A stretch of 64,000 nucleotides of DNA from Centroberyx gerrardi (Eukaryota > Chordata > Actinopteri > Beryciformes > Berycidae): the NCBI RefSeq assembly GCF_048128805.1, contig NC_136005.1, positions 17,882,260-17,946,259 on the forward strand, read 5' to 3'. Of this stretch, positions 13,101 through 25,455 are shown piece after piece (within the stretch, counting starts at the first letter, position 1; each line of letters begins with the position of its first letter). Under the pieces are notes generated by a model. That model worked only from the letters and a program-made list of their open reading frames with translations, was not told where the DNA came from and ran no database searches. A program made the position numbers and the translations under genes.

Positions 13101-16100
13101 AACACTGAGGATTCGAGCTCCTACTCTACTTTGTTCTATTCTTCATTGTAAACATTGGAACAAACTAGTCATTATGCCGGGATGTGGAAATTATAAAAAC
13201 TTTTTCCTCATCTACAGCTGCTACCCTTTCAAAAATATACTGGAATAGAACCCAGGTTGGGGCTTCAATATTGTCAGAGCATAATCTCCTAATTTTGTAT
13301 TTTATATTTTTATGTTTATATAATGCTTTTTCCAAGTCCCGATCTCATAATCTTTCAAAAGGTCCTGTCCAAAGAACATTTTTTTTGTACCAAACCTGTG
13401 TGGGTAAATCCAGAGAAAGCAGAAACATTTTGAAATGTAAAGCAGCTCTTGCCATTGTTTCCCTCAGGCTCTACCTGGAGCAGAGCGACTTCCATGAGAG
13501 ATTCTCCGGAGGCGACTTCATCGTGGACCGTTCATCTCAGTCCGTCACCTGCCAGACCTTTGAGCTGACCCTGCGCTCCTGTCTCTACCCCCACATTGAG
13601 AGGAGGTACATCGAGTGCTGCGGGAACCTCATGAAGACGCTGAAAAAAGACTACAAGTAAGAATCGCTCTTACGGTTATTGCATCAGTTAAGACTCTTAA
13701 ATCAGTTATTATTACTGCAGGTAGAATAGTTGCAGCACAGTCTCTTGATGTTCCCAAAAATCTGAGGTCTGCCTCCACTTTACAGTCTTTTAAGTCAGGG
13801 CTTAAAACGTTTCTGTTCGCCAGGGCTTTTTAAGAAATCTAGGGCAACACTCATCTGCACTGTAATATTTATTTACTTATATCTTTTTTATTGTCTTTTA
13901 AATGTGATTTTAATGCACTTTTCACTTTTCTAATCCTCTTGCACTGTCTTTTCTTTTATCTTTCTATTTCACTTGATTTGAACTGCACTAGTTTACTTTT
14001 TAAGTCTTTTATCTTGTGGATCTCTTGTCTGTACTTTTGCACTTTTTAATTGTACATTTTTTACCTTTACTGTAATTTTTATTACTCTGTAAAGCACTTT
14101 GAATTGCCTCAGTGTATGAAATGTGCTATACAAATAAAGCTGCCTTGCCTTGCCTTGCCAGGCTGCTGGAATACCTTCAGGCTATGAGGAACTACTTCCT
14201 GCTGGAGGCTGGAGACACCATGTATGACTTCTACACAGCCATCTTCGACAAGGTGCTGGAGAAGGAGAGCTGGCAGCAGCTGTCTTTTCTCAACGGGCAG
14301 CTGCAGGAGGCAGTGGGACAGCGCTGCCCAGAGGACAGCAGCAGGTACTGCATGCATTTAGTGTGTGATTTAACAGAACTGATTTTTGATGCGTTATTCG
14401 TCCATTTTCACAAGATTTCTTTTCATGAACAACACATATCATATCATACATACGTTTTATAGGTTGTCAATTTTCCTGGAGACCATTGACCCTGCCAGGA
14501 AAAAACAGCCTGTGAATAATCTGGATGTACTTACCCTCAGTTACAAGGTAAGCCAGGTGAATGTGCTTCTTTTATGGTTTATTATTAAACCTGCAAACTT
14601 GACATTGTCTTATGTTTTGCCCATCAGGTTCCCTGGCCTGTTGACATTGTAATCAGCTCTGAGTGTCAGAAGATCTACAATCAAGTGTTTCTCCTTCTGC
14701 TGCAGATCAAATGGGCCAAATACAGTTTAGACACACTTCGATTCAATGGTATGTGTTAAGGAGGCATATTTAAATCATTTTGTTGATTTCTCACATTAAG
14801 GAATAATTATTAATATGCACTAGGAATATATCTGTTATATGATGACAAATATGCGTGTGACCTAAAAAAAACTATGTAGAAAGTGTTTTTCCCCAAACAA
14901 TCAACAGATGCTGGCAGGCAGAATTGCGGCACTAATCTGAAGGCAGAAAATGAAAATATAAGGCTCCGCTGTTTACTGAGATGGTGATTATGGTTTGTAA
15001 AGACAGAGGAGATATACAGCTCGTTTTATTTTCCCTCACTGAGGCAAAGTCAGGGCTTTCCCAGGAAGCGGGTGTGTCTTTGAGGGAAGGTTTTGATGGA
15101 GCAAGGAAATGTTGCAGTAGTGGCCAGACCCAATACACACTAATGCAAATCTAAAGCTGCCAAAACCACAAATTTATGACTTAATCACATTGGTTGTCAT
15201 TTTTTAAATTCAGTTATAATACACAGATTTGATTCTGTTTGGGGTTTCACTGTCTCAATTAATATAATGGTTCAAAATCATGCAGTTGCCCATAATTCAC
15301 TGCTGCACTGCCTTCTTGGAGCAAGCTAGCTGAGCTGAGCTTTGCTCTTGTGTTAATACATTACTTCTGTTTGGCAGAGCTGACTGCAGGCTCTTAACTC
15401 ACAAAATGAAAATGCCACTGATGTGTGTAGAAAAGGCCAGTAGAGCAGCTCCAAGAATGCTGAAGTAGTGACAAAAACTGGCTTCAGTCTGCATGAACAG
15501 CAGAGAGACTGCACTATTTCTTATGTGCAGGATTTTAAGTGCCAATCCCAAGATGTGAAATGTTCAGTAGTGGCTGTGTGTCATTTAAATATAACACCTG
15601 TCACACAAAAAAATGCATACTTGCAAGAAGGAGAGACGTGATGATGACGCAACTCAAGTTCATTTTCTCAAAAATATGGATTATTCATTATTGTTTAAGC
15701 TTCATCGACATGATGCATACGAAGAACAAATCAATCATTGATTATTCATGAACAACCTCAATATGTGTAGTGATGTATGTGAATATGTGAATCTCCCCTA
15801 CAAAATTATTCTGCACCGTTTTGCCCCATTTCTGCTGATCAGCATGTTTTCTCTGATGTGTGGAATGTGTTTGTTCCCCGCAGATCTGACTGTAGTCGCT
15901 AAGAAACTGGAGGGAGGCGCAGCTGAAGGAGTAACGGTCAAAGATCCTATAAATCAGCAGATTCACCGAATGTGTCTGCTGCGGGTCAAACTGATGCACT
16001 TTGTCAACAGCCTGCACAACTACATCATGACCAGGGTGAGTAATAATAATTCAACTGGTCACACGAGACATGAGTGTGCATATCAGTTAAATGAAAAACC

Positions 16101-18315
16101 TTTAAGAAAATATTTAAGAAAAGGATTTTTATATTCTAGTTAGCACCCATGTATAGTGTTTTTTTTTAGCTGACAGACACAGAGCAGTACATAGAGAAAT
16201 AGGAATCAGAAATAGGAATTATAAGGTTTGTACACAAAAAGAGGGATATATTCTTCATCTGGCAACTCTGTGAGTAGAATAGGATTTTGCATTAAATATC
16301 TTACTGATTTGCATATAATCTATGTCTGTCTAAACTGTGTCTTGGTAGATTCTGCACAGCACGGGGTTGGAGTTTCAGCACCAAGTACAGGAAGCTAAGG
16401 ACCTGGACCAGCTGATCAAGATCCACTACAGATACTTGTCAACCATTCATGACCGCTGCCTGCTGAGGGAGAAGGTAAACATGCAATCACACTGCGTAGG
16501 TCGAGTGACGATGTAGCGAGTAGGGAGACCGTTCTTCAATCAGAGGACCTGGTTGAAAACCCCCATGTGGGTAAACATCCGCCCTGTTGAGGTGTCCTTG
16601 AGGAAGACACCGAGATCAATAAAGTATCACATCGTTCACTTGTGAATTCGTTCTGCTCTGCACCTGCATTTACGACTGTTCATGTATCCACTGAATGCTG
16701 TGATGTTTCCTCAGGTCAGTTTCGTGAAGGAGGCGATAATGAAGGTTCTCAATCTGGTCCTCATCTTCTCTGATCGATGGCAAGCTGGATTTGGAGCGTG
16801 GAAGTAAGAGTTCTCGTAAAAACCGGAGAGAAAAAATGTGTCACCCTTGAGCTCATCTGATACTTTTATGTCCATTTCACGTCAGAAAAATATCTGATCA
16901 TAAGACATGATGTAGATCAAGAATCAAAATCACTTTGATTTGAAGTACAGCAGGTGCACAAGGAATTTGACCTGGTTAATTGGTTGACACATTACAAGAT
17001 AGTTACACAATGAGGATTGATACACTTGGTGCAGAACAAAACAAACAAGACCTCACACAGAGTTTCATACAACACAACCAGTATAATATATAATTCATTA
17101 CAGTATGTTTTACTGTCCAAGTTACAAATAAATCATCCATACTGCAGAAGATGTGCTAAAAGAGGAAGACCACATTAGATTAGATTAGATTTGATAAGGT
17201 TTTGCTTCCCAGTACTCTGGGACAGTGTGGGACATAGCAGGTTATTCATCACTGCTATTTGCAAGGCAGACTGTCTTACTGAACTCAATGGGAAGTTGAA
17301 GAAAAATCTGATCTCAATAAATGTTACCAGTATGAATGTATTTATCTTTTCAGCAGGAGTATGACTAACCCCATGAGAAACCCGGATCTCCTGGGTTCAT
17401 TTCAGTTCAGTTCAGTTGAGTCAGAGGGTTTACAGCTGACAACACAGGAGTTATTGCAGTCATTTTTATTGCTCTTGATACATTTTTAGGTGCCACAGTG
17501 AAATGGGAAATCTCATGCATCCCCTCACTGAAAAAGTAGTCATTAAATATCAAAATAGGGCAAATTATTGCCTTTCATAGACAGATATTTCAATGTTGTT
17601 GTTTTTTTCAATTATAGTTTTTATTGTTTCCTTCAGACAAACATACAATCAAACAACACAAGACAATTAGACAAGCGATATTTCAATGTTTTAAAATACA
17701 TACAATGTCTACACAATACATTACATTGTACAACAGTGTACAATGTTTTTTGCTTGAATGTTGAAAACATAACACAAGGACAAAATGGACAAAAAATAGC
17801 AGGTTTACTGTATTTCTTGCCACCATTCTCAAAAAAGCCACCAACCATAAAACTTATAATAAGAAGAGGGTGTGAAAAAACAGAACAGATAAGAATAAAA
17901 CTTATCTGTGCTGCGATAGCTTTCTTGGCATGCCTGTTCTGACTGGATATTGTGTTTGTCTTTGATTTCAGGATTGAGTCCATTGATAAGATGGAGTCAG
18001 ATTTCAAAAACTGTCACATGTTCCTTGTGACCATATTGAACAAAGCTGTGTGTCGGGGCTCCTTTCCTCATTGTAAGTAAAACACCGATACTTAATTCAT
18101 ACAGGCTTCTGTTTTCCGGTAAACTACAAATTAGTAGCTAATGCGCTGGAAGTCCACTCCCCAAAAGATTTGTAAATTCTTAAAATGAGGACTTTATACA
18201 TTATGCACAGATAGGGATTTACGTTGAACTAACCATATTTTTCTTTGCTTCTCCTCTTCCCTTTACAGTGGAGTCCCTTGCCCTGTCTCTGATGGCGGGG
18301 TTTGAGCAGTGCTGA
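7127..18315 (+). CDS. tubgcp5: Gamma-tubulin complex component 5 (GCP5)
   Basis: GCP5 is a spoke protein of the gamma-tubulin ring complex that nucleates microtubules at centrosomes. Twenty-three coding exons join in frame to 1,014 residues (human about 1,024): 7127-7260, 7352-7405, 7487-7595, 7828-7924, 8033-8112, 9325-9460, 10135-10252, 10393-10482, 10733-10826, 10947-11199, 11288-11490, 11608-11723, 11870-12138, 12428-12626, 13468-13656, 14162-14344, 14463-14547, 14628-14748, 15884-16035, 16349-16474, 16715-16803, 17972-18072, 18269-18315. Diagnostic segments are ALKFAWSNFRFHRFLDVDSH, SREDSGIQVDRTP, APFRTYQAF-like PPFRTYQAF, NKDVPVNHRDFWYATYTLYS and HRMCLLRVKLMHFVNSLHNY. The GCP N-terminal domain spans roughly residues 270-700 and the gamma-tubulin-binding C-terminal domain roughly 710-1010. 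All introns are GT-AG except intron 10, which has a GC donor. A LINE tail forms the acceptor of exon 16. Confidence 0.95.
8275..9135. repeat. LINE 3'-end type repeats in tubgcp5 intron 5
   Basis: Two pieces of fish interspersed repeat are visible. At about 8275-8790 a block starting AAAGTTTCGTTTTATTTGTCATATG runs through an A-rich tract to a GAAGCCTGATGGCCTGGTGG motif, a sequence pattern repeated widely in fish genomes. At about 8985-9060 a GTCAAGTCGAGTTTATTTATATTGG ... CTCAAAGGGCTTTATA motif is the typical inverted end of another LINE-type repeat. A short CATATAC-rich tract (about 9058-9155) follows. Families are not named with certainty. Confidence 0.5.
11806..11850 (+). repeat. tRNA-like SINE head fragment
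   Basis: GGTGGTTCAGTGGTTAGCGC followed by TGTCAGCTCACAG resembles the 5' tRNA-related head of fish SINEs, including an A-box-like TGGTTCAGTGG. There is no B box; the copy is cut short and lies 20-60 bp upstream of the exon 13 acceptor of tubgcp5. Confidence 0.45.
12695..12815. repeat. Dispersed fish repeat, copy B
   Basis: The core GTTCAGTGTCTTGCTCAAGG is shared with the repeat at about 4730-4755. It is followed by GGTGTTGAACCTGCAACCTC, a tRNA-like B-box-style motif. The copy lies in tubgcp5 intron 14. Confidence 0.55.
13735..14159 (+). mobile_element. LINE 3' end in tubgcp5 intron 15
   Basis: A frame ending at 13833 reads VPKNLRSASTLQSFKSGLKT then FLFARAF and stop, the C-terminal signature of a fish non-LTR retrotransposon ORF2. 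It is followed by an AT-rich 3' UTR, the motif CTGTAAAGCACTTTGAATTG, GTGCTATACAAATAAAGC and a TTGCC tandem tail (about 14142-14159). The element is 5'-truncated, as is usual. Its tail abuts the splice acceptor AG at 14160-14161, so the TTGCC repeats now serve as the pyrimidine tract of tubgcp5 exon 16. Confidence 0.8.
16495..16640. repeat. tRNA-derived SINE-like repeat
   Basis: The segment in tubgcp5 intron 20 contains GCGAGTAGGGAGACCG, CAGAGGACCTGGTTGAAAAC (a degenerate B box like GGTTCGAAACC) and GGTGTCCTTGAGGAAGACAC, in the order seen in fish tRNA-derived SINEs. The family is not named. Confidence 0.5.
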
Positions 18316-18656
18316 GGACGGACCTGTGTCTCCATGTTCTGGCCTGACCGACTGCACTCCGCTGTGTTGCGCTCTGTCTCTACCCTTTCTTTCCTTTGAC
18401 TGCTGCTGTTGTTCCATGATAACTTGCATCTTATGTGAGACTAGTCATGATGTCACTGTCTGCACTGTGGGAGACGGACCCGGACAGCTGGGTGTCGGAG
18501 TATTATCTGTGTCTATCGAGGGCCATCGTCATACATGCTACCTGTGAACATACAGAGCTATACATGATGGCTTCTAGGTTTTAACCATGTAAGTGTTTGT
18601 AAATGTTTTTTATGAGCTGTTACGCTGATTGTGATTAATGTGTACATATTATGCGC

Positions 18657-18662
18657 AATAAA
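18657..18662 (+). terminator. tubgcp5 polyadenylation signal
   Basis: AATAAA stands about 340 bases after the tubgcp5 stop codon and is the first canonical signal on the plus strand after it. Confidence 0.7.
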
Positions 18663-19640
18663 TCTTGCACAATGCTGTAGGCCTATGCCATGTCATTTTT
18701 CAATATACTGTAGCCTTTCTTTATAAATAATAGTATTGACCTATTGTAATAATATTAAATTAACTTTTTTTATCAACTAATTGAAAGCAGACACTTTTTT
18801 AAACAGTAAAGCAACTCATGAGCACAAGAGGATTTTTTCATCCCTGGTAGGATTGAAGAAAATTGCAGGGTGATTATTTAAAATTCATTCATTCATTCAT
18901 TCATTCATTCATTCATTCATTCGTGCTCAGACTTAATGAAAGTAAGTCTAAGTCTGAAATTAGGCTCATGGTTTATAGGCTGTCATAGCCCATAGTTTAA
19001 AGTTGAACCTACACAGTTCAGTCCTTAAAAGAAATAATGTTGCTGCTCAACTGAATGAACTGTTGAAGGTCAGGAATAACATGACTGGAATCTGAGTTAG
19101 GGTAGACCTGTTTGTTGAGAGAGTTTTTTTAATCAAATTTAAATTAGTCCAAAACATACTTACTTATACTTAAAATATGCTTTTTATAGAATGACTCTGG
19201 AATTGCATTTGCAGGGCATAATAACCTGTATATTGCATGCACATTGTATACTCAATAGACTATTGCTTAATTTCAACAGTGACAATATTAGTATAGTAAA
19301 AATGACAGTAGGCACAAGTAACTATAAAATAAGTACTAGTACTTATTAAAGTGTAACTAGTGAAGGAATGAGGAACTAGTGAAAGTACCTATTCAATTAG
19401 AACTAGTATCTATTAGGCTATATAGCAACTAGTAAAATTAGCAAAATTGAGTTCCACATAATTATGATCTTTGAATATGCCTTTGTGGTGTTTTTTTTTT
19501 TTTTTAATTTTAAGAACCTTTTTGGGTTGAAAATATAAAAAGATATAAAGTACTAGCTAGGATGTTAAATCTTTGATACTGCATTCATAGAACCTTATAA
19601 TTCCAAGCTCATCAGTTGTTAAAACTAACGTGTGTATGTG
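18663..19640. other. tubgcp5-cyfip1 intergenic region
   Basis: AT-rich sequence without a recognisable gene. It contains an ATTC tandem repeat (18882-18922) and a run of diverged ACTAGT/AACTAGTA words (about 19334-19435). Nothing else stands out. Confidence 0.5.
18882..18922. repeat. (ATTC)n microsatellite
   Basis: About ten uninterrupted tandem copies of the tetranucleotide ATTC lie in the tubgcp5-cyfip1 gap. Confidence 0.95.
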
Positions 19641-20034
19641 GGTGTGTGAAGGGGGAGGAGTTTGGGCACTAATCACCCTCCATACCATACAGGGCAGGCA
19701 CGTAGGTTCCTAGTGTAAATTCCTTTGCCGTTACGTTTTATCCTTCACGTCCCTAGTGGAGAAGGTCTGCACCGCAGCTGTGCGCAGAGTTTCCTGTTGA
19801 GTTTCCCTGTTTCACAGGGACAGGAACTCCCTGCTCTACTTCTCTCCCCCGCCCATGATAATAACACCGACCGAGGGAAGATTCCTCTGGCCGACGACAA
19901 AAAAAAGCTTGGATTGAAGACTTCCAAACCTCTTCTTCCCACTCGCCAGAGGGATCCGCATTCAGAGTATTGCTCTTTAATGGCGCTGTAGGTTTATTAA
20001 CAAACTACTTTTCCCTGCTGAACAACAACTCCGG
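19640..20034 (+). promoter_or_regulatory. cyfip1: Probable cyfip1 promoter and noncoding leader exon
   Basis: A GC-richer patch ends in a strong donor, CTCCGG|GTGAGT at 20034/20035, and precedes the first coding exon of cyfip1 by an 8.4 kb intron, as expected of a CYFIP1 leader exon. The 5' limit is a guess. Within it are two short upstream frames: 19855-19917 (20 codons) and 19980-19991 (ATG GCG CTG TAG). The exon has no frame leading into the main coding region. Confidence 0.5.
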
Positions 20035-23000
20035 GTGAGTAGAAACTGATTGATCGCGAAGTTAGTTTCAAACTGTCTGTGTGTTTCCAACTAACCCGGG
20101 GGGGAAAAGTTGTGTGGCGTTTCTTTGGGTGTTGCCTTACTAACACCGCGTTGTTTTAGTAGACTGCTTCAAATACTGGCGTTAAAATTGGCTTTTATTT
20201 GAAATTGACGTAAAACATATTAGCTTGAGAAGGTTAATAGCTTGTTACAACGCCAAGCCGTTTGCTGGCTCACAGGCCCGATTTTGTGACTAATCTCAGG
20301 CCACGGCTGGCTCAGAGCGACGATATCCATACATGTTGTAGGGCAGGGCTTCCCAAACTTTTTCATACTCATTTTCATTTCATATTATTGCTAAATAGAT
20401 ACACAGACCCCTCCGTTGATAATAGATTGTCGCACGCAACCTTATCCTAGAAGATTTTTGCAATTATGATTTAGTGTATAATTGTGTGACTGTCGTTAGT
20501 GTCTGGACTGACAACCACAGTGAAACATTTCTCATTGGACTAACTTTCAGGGAGTGTGTGAATGTGAAGTGTATATTGCTGGGGTCCCCACACCCCACTT
20601 TGGGAACCACTATGGCAGTTACTTTCAGGAATTTAACTGTGTTCTCCATGCTGCATTCACTTAATAGTCATTCACTGTAAATACAACTTCAATGCTTGGA
20701 AAAATAATTACAAACTGGAAACACAGTGATCACCTAATTGATCCCCACTTGTGAGTCTGGCCCTACCCATCATGAAATATCCGTCTTAAAACTTTGTTGT
20801 GCAAGTGACTCCCTCAAATAACCATTTTTATCAGTTACAAGGGAAGCAGGTCATTTACTGTGCACTGATGAAATCCATCTTTCATGTTGATCCAAAATTA
20901 TTTTTTCACAATTTTATACATCAGGGAAATGAAACTCAAAGAAAGGACACAACACGTTAAAAATATGACAACTGCTGTATTGATTCTCCTTCAAACCTGG
21001 AATCAACCTTGTGATGCTGCAAAGAGGGCTGCATCCCAAACATTTCACCACTGCTCCTTTTATCCCCTCCTTATAGCTTTTACATACACAGCATCTATAA
21101 AGACTTCATGCAAATGAGGGACCTCTAACCGGAGCTTTTGTTTTGTAAATATGTATTAATGTCATGAACTTTCAAGTAATGTAATTGTAGGTTTAATCTT
21201 AAGGTCTGTAACCTCATCAGTAGTAGTTGAGGTAAAAGTTGTCTTTCTCCTCATTGATGGTTCATTTGCCTCCTTCACTACTTGAGTAGCAGGCAACATA
21301 GCAACCTGAATATGAGAGGGAAGGGGATTTTGCAGATTTTTGTCTGAGATCTGTGCAAAGTGTTCTGGGAGACTTGAAATCCCAAACATTTGTGTTAAGC
21401 TGTAAAATTTTAATTCAAGGAATCTGTTTTCTAAAAGTATTCACCACTTAATATGTTACTCAGACAACATCTTTAGGATGTAGCTGGCAATTTGGAATAG
21501 TGTTTTACGGTTTAGTATGATGTGCATGTTCACTTTTCTTAGGTGTTAGTCATCAACCACCCACATCACCCACAATACTGTATGTGAAGATAAAGCGGGG
21601 GCACCTGAAGTACACTTTCTTTTTGCTAATTTGGCATAGAAGGCAATGGATGAAATGGATGGGCAGGAGAAATCAAATCCATAGAACTTATGTGATCATT
21701 TTAATGATTCATAAGATTTATTCTTAATGGACCAAGCAAATCTACTTGGTGTTCAGGGGAAGTAGCCTAATACCTGTATGGGCTCTTGCTGCTGAGCGCT
21801 GGTACTTAAGGTGTTTGGTATATAGGCTTAAGAGTGGTCAGGAAGTATTTTAATGTAGTCTAAACATTAATATTTGATATTAGGGAGAAGAGAATTGGGT
21901 TGTCATTTGTCTGTATTACCTTGTAGAAAAACACTGAGACACTCACATATTTGCCTTGCATTGATAAGTGTGATTTCCTGCAAATAAGTTAGCTGAAGTA
22001 TTATGGGATATTTCACACCCTCTTCTAGAGACACATCTACTGTTTCCTCTACAGTGGCATGTTTCTTTGATGCCTCTTCATCTGATGAAGTAGCAGTTAG
22101 TGGTCTCCATAGCAACCATTTTATTTTTCTAACTGTCAACAGGTCTCCAGGTGGTTGTTGATGCTGCGTTTGTTTCTCGGTTTATAGTAATCTAGAATCT
22201 ACATTGCTTCCTCACCATCCACCACAAGGTGTTACATCATTAATAAAAACACCCACCTGCTCTCGCTCATAATGTTATGCATGCTAATATACACAGGATG
22301 CATAAAGAATCTGTGGGAGTGTGATCTAATGGATTCTTTTTTTAGCAGCGCTTGACAATTGGAGCGTCAAAGGCTTTATCTACCCTACCAGGCATGAGAG
22401 AGCACAGTATCTCAAGTCACAGTGTAGCACAGATCCTTGTTTCCCTTTTTTGAAAATACGAATGTTGCATGACCGCTGTGCTGTCACTTTAATTTGCATC
22501 ACTCACTGCCTCAACTTAAGTGAACCACTAACCTGCCAACATGCGTGTGCCAGAGAAGGCTATATAGCATGAGTGTCCTGTCCTAGGGGAGACCTTGAGC
22601 CAGTTTAAGAACAGGTTACCGGGTGATTCAAAAGGGATTTTAAAGTCTGCAGATGAGGCAAGACACGCCATGCAGCAAAGATAGAGATTCCTTCATCGGT
22701 TCTACATAGCCTACTACTGCCTACTGGTGCGTTGTGTTTGCCCTCTACTTGGCACACCTAGGTTACCTACTTGAGGCTGCTTTAAGCTCCTTATGGTTTA
22801 ATTATGGAGGGAGCCCTACAAACACATGGCGTACAACTTCAGCAGTAGACCAAACGGCCAACAAGCTGGCAGGCTGAATTAACACTTTGAGAGGCAAGAC
22901 TTTTCGTAGCTCTAGACTGCAGTCTTAAGAGGAACTGTGTACTAAAGTAAAAGCCAGGGTTCCTTTTTTTTCTAATGGATGTAGTGTTAGTCTGCAGAGT

Positions 23001-24125
23001 TAAAGTAGACCCAAAGGCTAAACAGAATGTGCTTGCTGTGGTAACACTTTTTGTTAAAGCTACATAATGTCTGACTTTTATTTTCTGTTCCATGTGAACA
23101 GTTTCCAAGCACAAATCTTATGGTTTCCAGTATGTGGAGCAGTGTACTTATCATCCTTATACACATTCAGTTTGGCAGATGTCATCTTAAATGTTTGATG
23201 TTAGTTTGAGTTCAGTGTTACTTCTTCCCTTTCTCTGACTTGACCCTGCATCACATGTTCTCTCTTACATGGTCTGTATGATTCATACTTCCCTGTTTTG
23301 AATTAGAGATGACTGATTTGTTGTCTGTTCAGCTGCCCACTTGGCTGTGTGCGGTGCAGTTTGGCAAACTAAAAAAAGATGTTGTACCAAGCCATCGATG
23401 AGACATGTCCGAAACATTAAGAGTGCTTTACATAGCTCTTCCCATTTGACTTCCTTCTCTCTTTATCAAACTGCATTTCACAACATGAGGGAGCCATTAG
23501 CCACACCCCTTTTCTACTGCCCACAATGCTCAGTAACATTCAGTATTGGATGGCTTACTCTGATATTGTAAATTGGATTGTGATAATTTCACAAGCAAAG
23601 CTGAAAGTGATTGATTACTTTTTAGAGTACTTCTGAGCCCTGATTTGGGCCTTGATTTTTTTTATTGTTGGCAAATCCACATGCCAAACAGTATTTTGTA
23701 TTGTTTATTTTAGCCTAAATACTCTTAAATCCCAATCAACCCTATCAAAGGTGCAATAGATGACCAATAGGCCAATTGTACTATGAAAAAGATTGATCAG
23801 AGTGACAGTGTTTTTTGTTTGTTCTGCTTTTTTAAATGTGATCATATTTTTTTTTTTTTCAGAATTTTTGTAAATTTATAATAATACATTTACCAAGCAG
23901 TATCCCTAAAATCCTTCAAAAAGTAACTAATCAGATGACACACCCTTTGAAATGTATTCTTGGTTGGTGCAGTAACTTTACTTTTGTAATCTGATTAATC
24001 CACAGATTAGGCCTGAAGGTAGCATTACCAACCAACAGTGTCCTCTACTCTTCATTTTTCAACATCAAAAGTGCAGCTGCTCTTTGTAATTTGATACAGT
24101 TTACTGTGGACAATGCTCTGCTTTT

Positions 24126-24146
24126 AGTGTGTGTGTGTGTGTGTGC
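24126..24146. repeat. (GT)n microsatellite
   Basis: About ten GT units followed by GCATGTGCATG lie in cyfip1 intron 1. Confidence 0.9.
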
Positions 24147-25009
24147 ATGTGCATGTTTCTTGAGCACTGGTCACAACTGTGGACTGCATGCCTGTGCCTG
24201 CTTGTCCTGTCCACATCCGTCTGTATGCTTCTTATTACCTGCATAATTACTTAAAACAAATTGTATTGACCACTGCAATTTCCAAATTGGAATAGCCACT
24301 GCAACAGCCATTTTTTTTTTTTATCTCAGCTGGCCTTCTAAACAAGTATTCTGGTGCTGTGCAGAATTACTGGCCAGCAAATCAAGGTGAATTACGGAGA
24401 AAACCCACCCACTGTCTTTGAACATTTTATTAGGGCTGAAAAAGATATTGTGCAGAAAAAAGCTGTGTTCATGTGTCCCAGCCGTAATATTAAGCCATTT
24501 GAGAGAAAAAAATCACTATCATGCAGCCTCCCTTCATGCAGTCAATATGGATCCTCTCCTCTTTCTGCTCTGCCCTGCCTCCCGTCTGTGGAGCAGGAGA
24601 TCGCTGACCTCCGCTGACCTGCTGCCAGGCTTTTGTGTCGCGGTTAGAGTAGCTGCGAATTGTTTGACTCTGTCGATTCTGATTGCAATGGGTTTTTTGA
24701 TTGTTCAATGTCAATGAAGTTCCCCAATCAGCAGTCAGCAGTTGTGACAGAATGCAAACCAAAGCACACCACTCCATTTCTGTGGGGCTGCACAAAGTAT
24801 TAATGTGTTTGAATTTAACCTTTTCCCTAATTTTATTGTCTACATACTTTACCTTTTCGCTAGCTGTTGAGGAACGGGAGACAGTAGTAACTACAGTATT
24901 TATAACAGCTTCATTCACATTAAAGCTTTCATGTGCAAGGTTTTGCCTGCAGTTAATTAAAGATAAAAGAAGAATTAAAGATAAAACTTAAGTGATTCCC
25001 GTCAGGAAA

Positions 25010-25455
25010 TTTGGCCATTGCAGCAGCAAATAGTAGCAGGATACAGCAACGAGAAATATAAATATCAATATAGCAAAAGAGGGACATGCATATAAACATA
25101 CTCAACTGACAATTTCAACACTAGAACATATTAAGTAGAAATGTGTGAATGAAAATATGAAAAGGTATGGATTACAGCATTAAGAGCGTGCAAAATAGCA
25201 GCAGCAGAACCTACTGAGAGAAGAAAAAAACAAATGAAAAATATGTACAATATGAAAATATACCAGACTGAGCCAGCCCTTTTCACCAGTTTGTTTATCC
25301 AGCCTGCCTCCAAAGCACACGACCACAAAGAGCAGTGCGCTGGCCGCGACAGATTTATAGAACATGTAGAGTGGACTGTTGCATACACTGACAGACCTGA
25401 GCCTCCTCAAGTAGAACAGTCTACTCCGCCCTCTCTTGTACAGTGCCTCCATGTT
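25010..25455 (-). mobile_element. LINE reverse-transcriptase C-terminal fragment
   Basis: Read on the minus strand, about 25455-25180 encodes a decayed C-terminal part of a fish non-LTR reverse transcriptase: EALYKRGRSRLFYLRRLRS, then a SPLYMFYKSVAASALLF segment and VVVCFGG, with a frame change further on (ending RAGS-like). Bases 25180-25010 would be its 3' UTR. It lies in cyfip1 intron 1 and is broken by frameshift and truncation; it resembles Rex1/L2-type elements. Confidence 0.65.
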
